Origin: Petaurus breviceps papuanus
Lineage: Eukaryota; Chordata; Mammalia; Diprotodontia; Petauridae
Direction of reading: 5' to 3'
NCBI GenBank assembly: GCA_028583685.1
Contig: JAMXIF010001210.1
Coordinates: 8,024,762-8,088,761, forward strand
Length of the DNA stretch: 64,000 nucleotides
Positions 55,820 through 64,000 of the stretch are shown one piece after another. Position 1 is the stretch's first letter, and each line of letters starts with the position of its first letter. Both the position numbers and the translations under genes were made by a program. Below the pieces are notes generated by a model that had not been told where the DNA came from, did no database searches, and saw nothing but the letters and a program-made list of their open reading frames with translations.

Positions 55820-56157
55820 CTGGTTTTCCCACATGCCTAGAATTCTTTCCCTTCTCATTTCTGCCTCCTGGGTTTCACTGATTTCCTTCAAGTCCCAGCT
55901 AAAGTCCAAGTTTGTACAAGAAACTTTTGCTGACCTCCCCTTAATGTGAGTTCCTTCCCTTTGTTATCTCTCCAATTTATTCTGGATACATTTTATTCAT
56001 ATATAGTTGTTTGCATATCCTCCCCCCCCCCCCCCACATTAGATAGAGAACAACATGAGAACAGAGACTATTGTTTTACTTTCTTAGTATCCCCACTGGT
56101 TAGCACAATGTCTGACATATAGCTGGTTTTTAATAAATGTTTATTGACTGACTGACT
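55820..56157 (+). mobile_element. L2 LINE, ORF2 end and 3' UTR
   Basis: The translation MPRILSLLISASWVSLISFK and QLKSKFVQETFADLP fits the L2 ORF2 C-terminus. TCTCCAATTTATTCTGGATA, TATAGTTGTTTGCATATCC, GGTTAGCACAATGTCTGACA and AATAAATGTTTATTGACTGA complete the 3' UTR to its terminus. A C-run at 56022-56036 lies inside. Confidence 0.9.
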
Positions 56158-56245
56158 TAACTTTTCTATTCCTCAGTTTTCCTATCTGTAAAATGAAGGT
56201 AATAATGATGTGTGCCTCAAAATATCAAATAAGATATTTACACAT
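56158..56245 (+). mobile_element. MIR SINE 3' fragment
   Basis: CTTAACTTTTCTATTCCTCA, GTTTTCCTATCTGTAAAATG and AAGGTAATAATGATGTG match the MIR core and 3' part directly after the L2. Confidence 0.6.
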
Positions 56246-56267
56246 AGGATTTCATATATCTTAAGTA

Positions 56268-56325
56268 TGTATATGTATGTATTCACACACTTACATATAT
56301 GCACACATACATATGTATATGAGAA
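56268..56325. repeat. TATG/CATA-rich microsatellite
   Basis: GTATGTATATGTATGTATTC and ACACATACATATGTATATG words. Confidence 0.75.
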
Positions 56326-56589
56326 TTAGCATTACCTTTCTAAAAAGAAAATATCATATCTCAAATAAGTAAATCCAAGATTTTAATGTCCATTTATATG
56401 ATCATGTTTAGGATAATTTTCAGTAACTAAAGGTGTTGGGTTCTAGTTAGCAGGGCTCAAAATCTAGTCTCAGGTCCAAGTTGTTCCATCTCTCTTGCTC
56501 AAGTTTTCTATTTTCTTTTAATCCGTAAAGTGGTGTTAGCTTACGTACACCATGTATAGTAGTAGTAGCTCAGAGCAACACATTTTCCT
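56326..56589. other. Unassigned DNA
   Basis: 56480-56540 weakly recalls a MIR; not called. Confidence 0.35.
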
Positions 56590-56735
56590 TAATAACAATC
56601 TAGCAAGTTTGGAAGTGTGGATAATGATTCCCATTTTACAAATGAGAGGTGTCTTGCTCAAATTTATAAACTTAGTAAGATCCACATTCAGCTTTTCTGA
56701 CTCCTAGATCAGCCTTCTTTCTACCATGCTGTTGA
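56590..56735 (-). mobile_element. MIR SINE fragment
   Basis: CCCATTTTACAAATGAGAGG, GTCTTGCTCAAATTTATAAA, TTTTCTGACTCCTAGATC and CTTTCTACCATGCTG are the MIR complement. Confidence 0.6.
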
Positions 56736-57549
56736 TTCCCTCCCTCCTTTCTTTGTTCCTTCCTTCAAAGAAGGCGAAGGTGATCATTTGAGTTAACTAT
56801 GTAAAAATGCTTTGTAAAGGCTTTTGCAAATGTAGGAATTTATATTGATTATCCATTTATAAAACAATGTATTAATGTTATATTGTTCCTCCTATAAATA
56901 GGTATATTACATTATACATAGTTTTAACACTGAATTCAGCATTTGCCACTCAATTTTTGAAAAATAAACTTCACTTAAAAATACATAAATTAAACTTCAC
57001 AGGTCATATTATAAAGATATACTTGAAATAATGTTGATTTCCTTTCTAAGTATGACTAAAACTGATCAAATTCACTCTCAACATTAGTAAGATCATGGCA
57101 ATTGTTTATTTTTCTCTACAAATCTTCCATCCTTCTTTGTTCTCCTTTCTTGTAATCAGTATAATTTCAGGATAGATTTTCTTCACTATCACTAAAGATT
57201 CAGCTTTTCAAGTGAAAGCTTCAGAGAGTCACTTATTGACTTCCTTTCAGGCATAGTAGAGGAAATGTTACCCTTTTGGCCTCACTCTGTTATAATACAT
57301 GAGTTTCATTTTTCTTTTATTTGTTGTAACAAATTAGAATCTCTGGTAGGGCCTCCTTGGCAGATTAAGACCAGATTGAAATTGAGGAGATGTTTAAAGC
57401 CTCATTACCTTTGAAAGAGGCTTAATTTTAAACATCTTTTAAAGAAAAAGGCTGTATATATGATGATCCTTAAGAAAAATAGATTAATGACAAAAAGACT
57501 TAAATTCGTCCTAGACACATTATCACCAACTCATAATAGTGAATTGATA
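56736..57549. other. Unassigned AT-rich DNA
   Basis: About 800 bases with no recognised repeat or frame. Confidence 0.4.
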
Positions 57550-57703
57550 TACAATAGAATCACAGACTCCTCAAGGTACTAAGTATCTCAGACATTATAT
57601 ATATTCCAAACCAAGAAAAATCTCAACTGAGTGTGTGACCTATCATCAGTTTTCTGGGTCAAGACCTCTTGTGATGGGGAACTTGCTATCTCGTAGAACC
57701 ATC
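57550..57703 (-). mobile_element. L3/CR1 LINE 3' end, first part
   Basis: CAATAGAATCACAGACTCCT starts at the L3 terminus; TCAAGACCTCTTGTGATGGG, GAACTTGCTATCTCGTAG and AACCATCC follow the L3 complement (TCCAGTGATGGGGAACTCAC...). It resumes at 57944. Confidence 0.65.
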
Positions 57704-57943
57704 CAGGGGAATCATTGGCTAGATGACCAGAGTCAGAAAGATCTGAGTTCAAATTATGCCTTGAACTTTGTTTGCTGTTGACCCTAGACAAGTCTCTTGA
57801 CCTTTGTCTTTATTTTTTTTTCATCTGTAAAATGCAGATAATGATGGCATTTACCTCCCTATTGCTTCAGAATAAAATGAGGTAATATTTGTAAAGCACT
57901 TTGTAAACCTTAAGTCATATATAAATGTTATTACATTATTAAG
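57704..57943 (+). mobile_element. MIR SINE inserted in the L3
   Basis: GACCAGAGTCAGAAAGATCT, GAGTTCAAATTATGCCTTG, TTGACCCTAGACAAGTCTCT, TTTCATCTGTAAAATGCAG, GTAAAGCACTTTGTAAACC and TATATAAATGTTATTAC give a nearly full MIR that interrupts the L3 cleanly. Confidence 0.8.
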
Positions 57944-58031
57944 TAGCCCATTACATTTTTTGAAATTTCTAATTGTTGGAACAGTCTTCATTTTTATACT
58001 AGGATGAAATCTACCCTCTTAGAATCCCTTC
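57944..58031 (-). mobile_element. L3/CR1 LINE, second part
   Basis: TAGCCCATTACATTTTTTGA, ATTTCTAATTGTTGGAACAG and AGGATGAAATCTACCCTC match the next section of the L3 complement (GCAGCCCATTCCATTTTTGG...). Confidence 0.65.
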
Positions 58032-58264
58032 TCCCCCCCACACACACACATTTAAGTAAAAAGAGATGGGTATAATCTTTTCATCATTAAAGTATAAAAC
58101 AATGATCTTCTAAAAAGGATTAATTAAAAATCTCAAATTCATTATTAAATGTTATTACCAACTCAAGCTACTGAATTGAGAAGACTATATGAACTATGAG
58201 GTCATGGCTTACACAGTTTTTGTCCAAAGCCTTTTTCCCTCCCCTCACCAGCACCTAGTACATA
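58032..58264. other. Unassigned DNA
   Basis: Opens with a short C-run and CA units at 58032-58052; the rest is not recognised. Confidence 0.4.
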
Positions 58265-58462
58265 GCACCATGGCAGTACAATGTGAAGGATGATGAATTT
58301 GGTGTCAGAGGACTTGATTTTGAATCCTGACTCTGTTAATTACAAACTGTGTTAGCCTGAGCAAATCATTTAACATCTCTGAGACTTAGTTTTGTTATAG
58401 GTGAAGTGAAACTTTGGGCTAAATTACCTTTAAAGACCTTTCTAGTTCTATGATTCTATCTA
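58265..58462 (+). mobile_element. MIR SINE, near full length
   Basis: GGTGTCAGAGGACTTGATTT, TGAATCCTGACTCTGTTAAT, TGAGCAAATCATTTAACATC, TCTGAGACTTAGTTTTG and TTCTAGTTCTATGATTC. Confidence 0.75.
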
Positions 58463-58499
58463 TGATTTTGAATGTTTAAAAAATATTTATTATAGATGT

Positions 58500-59345
58500 A
58501 AGGGTTAAATTATTATTGGTGGAATTGTGAACTGATCAAATAATTTTCAAGAGTAATCTGGAATTTTACTCCTAGAGATATTAAACTACCTATATCCTTT
58601 GTCCCCACAGTAACACTACTAGATCTATTTCCTAAGAAGATTAGGGAAATAAAGGAAAAGAACCTTTATGTTCTAAAATGCTAATAACAGCTCTCTTTGT
58701 GGTCACAAAGAAGCAGAAATTGAAGGGATTCCCATGAATTGGGGAATGGCTAAGCAAGTTATTATATATGATTATGATTGAATACTACTGTGCTATAAGA
58801 AATGATAGGCTCAATGATTTTAGAAATACAGAAGTACATGCATGAAATGAGGAAGAATGAAATAATCAGAATCAAGAGAACATTGTATATAGTAACATTG
58901 TATATATTAACAGCAATATTGTTTTAAGAATTACTTTGAGTGAATATATTTCTTGACTATTATAAATACCCAAATGAACTATAAAGGACATATGAAGAAA
59001 ACGAATTGATAAATAGTAGTATGTATGGAGTAATGTTAGGTATGCAAATGTATGTGCTTATATGTACATTTGTGTATTTATATGTATGTAAATGTATGTA
59101 TACATACATACACACATATCTGTGTCTAATGCTAGTTATCTCTAGGGCAGGAGAGGGGAGTGAAGGTAAAATAAAAGGAAAAAATAAATTTACTTGATAA
59201 TTTTGTTTTGTATTTGAAAGGAATAGCAAGCTGTGTATAATAGTTTTGCAGTTTCCCTGTAATCTTTTTTTTTTAAATTGGACTATGTAATGGAAATGCT
59301 TTTTTTATTTCATGAATTAAAAGTAAAATAAAAAATAAATCAAGC
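58500..59345 (+). mobile_element. 5'-truncated L1, third 3'-UTR type
   Basis: ATTGGTGGAATTGTGAACTG, CAATTTGG-like decay, then TGAATTGGGGAATGGCTAAG, CAAGTTATTATATATG and AATACTACTGTGCTATAAGA encode the ORF2 C-terminus. The 3' UTR has AATACCCAAATGAACTATAA, a built-in TATG-rich microsatellite (59040-59125), TTGATAATTTTGTTTTGTAT and TTTCATGAATTAAAAGTAAA. This 3' UTR differs from those at 22437 and 43677. No open frame survives. Confidence 0.85.
59040..59125. repeat. TATG/CATA-rich microsatellite inside the L1
   Basis: ATGTATGTAAATGTATGTAT and ACATACATACACACATATC. Overlapping frames are artefacts. Confidence 0.85.
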
Positions 59346-59504
59346 ACAAAAATATTATGGTGATTAAATTTTAATTAATTAGAAAATTATTTGATAATTG
59401 TAATATTGTTGACACTTTTTTTACATTTTAATGTCTCTGAGTCTTTACCTAACAGAAAAATGATAATATGATTTTAAAAAAATTGATAACTCTCATTAAC
59501 ATAG

Positions 59505-59752
59505 TTGTTGTTCAATCATTTCAGTCATGTCAGAATTTTCTTGCTCCATTTGGTTTTTCTTGGCAAACATACTGGAGTAGTTTGTCATTTGCTTTTCCAG
59601 CTCATTTTACAGATGAGGAAAGTAAGACAAACAGGTTGAAGTGACTTACCCAGAGTGACATAGGGAGTAAGTGTTTGAAGCCAGATTTGAACTCAGGAAG
59701 ATGAGTCTTCCTGATGTCAGATCTGGCAATCTATTCACTTTAATACCTAGCT
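59505..59752 (-). mobile_element. Marsupial CORE-SINE, long type
   Basis: GTTGTTGTTCAATCATTTCA, GTCATGTCAGAATTTTCTTG, TTGGCAAACATACTGGAGTA, CAGATGAGGAAAGTAAGACA, GAACTCAGGAAGATGAGTCT and ACCTAGCTCCCCC; full length. Confidence 0.92.
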
Positions 59753-59754
59753 CC

Positions 59755-59933
59755 CCCATCATTTATATAGTATTTTACATATATTATATTTTTTTAGATT
59801 AACAACCACCTTGTCAGATAGGTACTACAAATATTATGAATCTGAGACTCAGAGGGCTTAAATGATTTGCCCGTAATCCCACAATTGGTATTAGAGACAC
59901 TATTCAAACACAGGTCTTCTTCATTTCGAACCC
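59755..59933 (-). mobile_element. MIR SINE
   Basis: AATCTGAGACTCAGAGGGCT, TAAATGATTTGCCCGTAATC and TCAAACACAGGTCTTCTTCA are the MIR complement. It ends where an L1 is inserted. Confidence 0.65.
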
Positions 59934-59941
59934 AGAACTCT

Positions 59942-60516
59942 ACTTTTTTTTATTATTTATTTACTTTTTGTTTACAACGTTCATTGCCACATTCCCTTGA
60001 GTTCTAAATTTTCTTCTCCCACTCCTCTCCCCCCTCGTCCCACGGTGGCATGCAATCTAATATAGGTTCTACAAATACATTCACATTAAACATTAGTCAA
60101 GTTGTTAAAAAAAAAAGAGTTATAACCAATGTAGTGAAAAAGAAAGAAGGAACAAAGCAAAACACAAAAGAGAGAGCAAGCAGTTTGCTTCGTTCTGCAT
60201 TCAGTCTGTAATTCTTTTCTCTGAATGTGGATGTTCCTTTCCATCAGTCTTTTTGAAGTTGTCTTTTAACCTTGCATTATGAGAGGAGCCCAGTCTATCA
60301 AAGTTAGTTGTCACAGATACGATGTGTCTGTAATTGTGCACAAAGTTCTCCTGGTTCTGCTCTCCTCACTCAGGATGAATTTATATAAATCTCTCCAAGT
60401 TATTATGAAGTCTGTCTGCTCCTCATTTTTTATAGCCCAATAGTATTCCATTACATTCATGTACCACAACTTGTTTAGCCATTCTCCAGTTGATGGGCAT
60501 CTCCTTGATTTCCAAG
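59942..60516 (-). mobile_element. 5'-truncated L1 3' end with short target-site duplication
   Basis: TTCCCTTGAGTTCTAAATTT, CATTCACATTAAACATTAGT, CTTCGTTCTGCATTCAGTCT, GTCTGTCTGCTCCTCATTTT and CAGTTGATGGGCATCTCC are the same L1 type as 43677-44400. AGAACTCT at 59934-59941 and 60517-60524 is the probable target-site duplication, using the edge of the MIR. Confidence 0.88.
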
Positions 60517-60654
60517 AGAACTCTTTTTATTACCAAGACAAAAAGTACAAGTTATATATTTCAAAATCTGTCCTGTGAAAGGGGGACTCAAATTATCCTG
60601 CTTACAGTCAGAATTAGCCCCACTGTGTAGAAATTAAAAGGAGTAGGATATTTA

Positions 60655-60820
60655 GTTCAGTGTAAGGAGAAATTTTTCACCAAACCTCTCAACAATAGGG
60701 TAGGTTTTCTGTTGAAGTGGTGAATTCTAGGAAAGCTTGGAAGACCACTTTTCAGAGTTATTATGGAGGGAATTGCAGCATTGGAAAAATGGAGGACTAG
60801 CACGTCAGCCATCTGGTGAT
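60655..60820 (+). mobile_element. L3/CR1 LINE fragment
   Basis: AAGGAGAAATTTTTCACCAA, TGTTGAAGTGGTGAATTCTA, AGCTTGGAAGACCACTTTTC and AATGGAGGACTAGCACG resemble the L3 3' region (AAAGGCTGGATGACCACTTG...). Diverged. Confidence 0.5.
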
Positions 60821-62314
60821 AAGGGCTGCTTGGATTCCTCAATATTAGGCTAAGGACAATATCCTGAGATTCTGCTTTCCTAGACGCCTTCTTCTGAGCC
60901 CTTTCCAAAGGAGCCGTATGATTGCCAGCATCATCCCCAATGTATTCTATTCCCAGCCCCTGAACCTTGTAGTTATTTGGTAACCTTTAATTTATTACTA
61001 ATTAATGATGGGAGATGACAGGATTGACATCTGAAACTCATCAAAGTGAATCTGATTCCTTCTTTCTTCCTTTATCTGATCTTCATTATTTATGTGTCAT
61101 GGCCAGAGACTGAGCCAAAGTTGGGTAAAGGAAGGAGAAGGGGAAGACATTCCTTTAAAATACATGAATAGATAACTGAGACTTGGCATTTCCTTTCCAT
61201 CAAAAATACCTCTTCTTGGATATTACACATTATTTTAGCATCAGCAAAACTGATATCCTCAGAGGTGTTGGAGGATTTAAGTAATACAGGTGGACTGAAC
61301 GTCTTGACATAAGTGAGCCTTTCAAATTGATAGAGTCTACTTTTTGACCAAAATAAAGTGAAAGTATTGAGGTGAGAAAGTCTGTATTAAATTTCCATGG
61401 TTTTCTGTTCTTAAATTTATTTCAAAAACTTTTCACAATGTTTTTTTTTTCATCCTAAAGAATGGTTCATTGTCATTCTAAAAGGACAGCTACAAAAATA
61501 AACATAAGTGGGGAAGGTATGAGAATTAATTAAAATAACTAACAAAACAGAATAAGGTAATGACCTTTTGTAATCATCAAAGTAGCAGATGATTCAGTTT
61601 TTTAAAGCAAGTGCTCAGCACTCCAAAAAAAAAATTCTAGGTAATTAAATAGGTTTTGTAGTTTGGTCACTTTGACTGTAATCTTGCTGATTTGGGTAGT
61701 ATTTTATTAATGATATCTCAGGGGAAAATTGCTGTAGCTTGAAAATTAATGAAATATTAATAACTAACAACCAAGGAGATGCAGGGACATGGGCTATGGA
61801 GAAACCCAGGCAGAATGTTCCTAAAACTTAGTGCATTTTTTTTTTTTTCTGCAAAGACTGAGGATATTTCTTTTTATCTCACCCAGTGCCTAGCTTGGTG
61901 TTCTAAATGTTGAAAATGCTTACTAATGATATGCTGAGTGTACTCCATGGAACAGGAAAGAAGTCCCCTATAGAAAGTACATACAGGACCACATTACTAA
62001 TTTGGGAGATGTTTCCGTGCAAGACGTGATTTCTGTCTTCTGAAATGTATACAGGTTGCCAAAATGCCACACATTATGTTCTGAAACAGAAAATGTGCCT
62101 TAGAAAAGATGAGAATTTGCTTGACTTAGAGGTAATCTGAACTCAGTTCTTTGTCCTAAGATAAAAAGAGATTTTGATTCTAGTTTCTAACAACTGTACA
62201 TTATGAGAGAAGGGTTTTGATACCTTCTACCTTTCAATTTGAAATGTTTAGATGATCAGGTAAACTCTGATAAATGTTCACAGGAAGCCATCTTTTCACT
62301 CCCCCTGCTTTGAC
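60821..62314. other. Unassigned DNA
   Basis: About 1.5 kb with no recognised repeat. T-runs at 61440-61450 and 61836-61848. No supported frame. Confidence 0.4.
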
Positions 62315-62450
62315 AGGCATTGTGGCGTGGTAGAAAGAAACCTGACCTGGGTTAGATTCCAGTCCCTGACTCTGCCGGTAACCAGCTCTGTGTCTGTTAC
62401 TGTCTCTGAGCCTCAGTTTCTTTACCTGATTCCTAAGGCTTTCTTGACAA
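62315..62450 (+). mobile_element. MIR SINE
   Basis: GGCATTGTGGCGTGGTAGAA, CTGACCTGGGTTAGATTCCA, GTCCCTGACTCTGCCGGTAA and TCTGAGCCTCAGTTTCTTTA fit well. Confidence 0.75.
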
Positions 62451-62539
62451 TAATAGTCAATGACTTTTATTTGATCATCACATAACTTTTAAGAAAAAAA
62501 TCATAACCCCAAAACATTTTCTATTTTTAGTTCAGCAGT

Positions 62540-62760
62540 TAATAACACCTATAAAAATTAAGTATTTACAAAACACTTTCACCAGAACAAGTCCATAAGT
62601 TGGGAAATTCCCATATTATTGTCTCTCCTTCACTGATGAAATAAATTGAAGATTGGAAAGGTGAAACAGTGTATCCAAGACCAGAATATGTGGTGTATTA
62701 CAACTAGGACCTGAATCCAAACATCATAATTCCAGAATTTTGCTACGTCTTCCTAAGGTG
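62540..62760 (-). mobile_element. MIR SINE
   Basis: AGTATTTACAAAACACTTTC, CCTTCACTGATGAAATAAAT, TATCCAAGACCAGAATATG and AGGACCTGAATCCAAACATC are the complement of a MIR. Confidence 0.6.
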
Positions 62761-62864
62761 TTGAATGCTAGAGCTACTTTTTTCATCTTAAATTGAGACT
62801 GCTTCTAACCCAGTATTGATCCTAGTCATATCGTTACACCACTTTACTGGGCAATATTTTCCAG

Positions 62865-63110
62865 AATTGCAGAATTTCAGATTCAGAAGGGGTAAAATCA
62901 AATTATAGAATGGGAAAGTTGGGAGGGACTTCACAGAGTACCCTAGTCCAATCCATACACAAAAGGAAGCTTCACTCAAGCATACATGACAAGTGGCTTT
63001 CTAATCCTTGATTGAATCTCTGAAATCTCACTGTCCAACCAGGACCTGAACAATGATCTTTCTACCAAATTTCTGACAAAGGATCATCCAGTCTTGACAT
63101 ACATCATTCT
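62865..63110 (-). mobile_element. L3/CR1 LINE 3' end
   Basis: GAATTGCAGAATTTCAGATT, TGGGAAAGTTGGGAGGGACT, TAGTCCAATCCATACACAAA, CATACATGACAAGTGGCTTT and TAATCCTTGATTGAATCTC follow the L3 complement. A second GGATCATCCAGTCTTGACA near 63080 suggests an internal rearrangement. Confidence 0.65.
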
Positions 63111-63192
63111 TCCGCAGTATGAGCATAGTACAGTCCAGTTGTTTGTCTATGTTATTAACATATTTCTATCATCTAATTATTATAATCTAGGG

Positions 63193-63648
63193 CAGGATTC
63201 TTAACATTTGGGAGTGATAAACTTTCATAGTCTGGTGAAGGCTATAGGCTCCTCTGAATCATGTTTTTCTTTCTTTTAAAATAATTTTTATTAAAACTTA
63301 AATGCATAGTAAAAAAATAAACATATTTAAATGTATGTATTAAAAATTGAATATAAAATAAGGAAAGAAAAAAATCTTGTGCACAGCAGAATGTGAAAGG
63401 ATTCAAAATATAAAGAAATAAATTTCCATCTCAAGAAAGCCTGTATATAGACAATACAAGTCTATTCTTAGACACATACATGCATATAAAATCATAATGT
63501 TTTTAAGCAATTAAAAAAAAACCTGCTAAATTTCAGTTAGGGATTAGTGAAAATAAAATTGTATGTTTCTGTCATTCAGGTAAAGGAATCCTTTGAAATG
63601 TGTCTATGGAAGCCCCAAGGCCCATGCATCCCAGATTAAGAAACCCTG
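63193..63648 (-). mobile_element. Non-autonomous hAT DNA transposon with terminal inverted repeats
   Basis: Left terminus CAGGATTCTTAACATTTGGG and the complement of the right terminus, CAGGGTTTCTTAATCTGGGA, are inverted repeats. Inside, GTCTGGTGAAGGCTATAGGC and, in complement, TTTTATTTTCACTAATCCCT with AACTGAAATTTAGCAGG fit a mammalian hAT family (Arthur1/Charlie-like). The 8-base flanks ATCTAGGG and CTCTAATT agree at only four positions, so the target duplication has decayed. No transposase is encoded. Confidence 0.7.
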
Positions 63649-63656
63649 CTCTAATT

Positions 63657-64000
63657 GTGTAATAACCATATTACATTTTAGCAACATCAAGAAAAGTAAA
63701 TTTAGAAAGAGTGGGAAAGAGGGCAAAAAAACAAGCATAGGGCAATGATAACCTGCCATATTCAGGTAGTTTGGTGGGGTTATTTCCAGACGTTTGACTT
63801 TTAAGTGTACTGACCTGCTGGTAAGCAAGAAGAGCCTTTCAGATAAACATGGCCTAGAAAGACAGGGAATGTTTTCCACTGAGGAAAACTATCACAAATT
63901 GCTTTTCTGCATATTGGGCATCTAGTTTCTCTCTGATAGCTTGGGGATTCTATGCTCATAACTCAGAACATATTACCAGAGGCCCAGGGTTTCAGAACAA
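63657..64000. other. Unassigned DNA at window end
   Basis: No recognised element. The 91-codon minus frame at 63604-63879 overlaps the hAT terminus and has no known motif. Confidence 0.4.

Noticed and set aside
55608-55949. 113-codon plus frame as an exon
   Set aside because: Its C-terminal third is L2 ORF2 sequence and its front has no recognised homology. The CCCTCCCCCAGG before it resembles a splice acceptor but such tracts are common.

Overview
The window is mammalian nuclear DNA, almost certainly from a marsupial. The evidence is the repeat content: tRNA-headed CORE-SINEs opening with GGGGCAGCTAGGTGG and ending in A-rich tails (the WSINE1/Mar1 type), degraded MIR, L2 and L3/CR1 pieces, and L1 copies whose ORF2 C-terminus and 3' UTR have the form usual in marsupials. 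The SINE type dominant in Monodelphis was not seen, so an Australian-lineage marsupial is more likely than an opossum; this is inference. No bacterial, viral or organellar organisation is present.

I find no host protein-coding exon, RNA gene, CRISPR array or operon that I can support. The open reading frames are short, and those with recognisable similarity are remnants of L1 or L2. The DNA is AT-rich, like a gene desert or a long intron.

Layout: 1-4 kb, MIR then a decayed L1 on the minus strand. 4-14.5 kb, mostly unassigned DNA with MIR, L2 and two SINEs. 14.6-14.9 kb, a GA-rich repeat with a 100-N assembly gap. 15-21 kb, tetranucleotide repeat and a long unassigned stretch. 21-23.3 kb, a cluster of L1, L2 and SINE. 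24-28 kb, unassigned DNA with an L3. 28.8-29.4 kb, a solo LTR; 29.7-30.6 kb, an L3 with a MIR inside it. 32.5-34.8 kb, an L1 with inverted 5' end, an L2 with nested MIR, and a SINE with target-site duplications. 36.1-39.3 kb, a long L2 broken by an L1 and a 1.1 kb LTR. 39.5-47.6 kb, dense L1, L2, SINE and hAT. 47.6-55 kb, mostly unassigned DNA with a long CT/GT repeat. 55-60.8 kb, a GC-rich patch, L2, an L3 split by a MIR, and L1s. 60.8-64 kb, unassigned DNA, MIR, L3 and an hAT element.

There is no gene system to describe. What can be read is insertion history: at least three L1 3'-UTR types, two solo LTRs, short SINEs with near-perfect target-site duplications, and much older L2/L3/MIR hosts. 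A few repeat-free blocks could be conserved regulatory DNA, but that cannot be tested from one sequence. Element calls rest on remembered family consensus sequences, not on a RepeatMasker run, so edges are approximate unless target-site duplications fix them.
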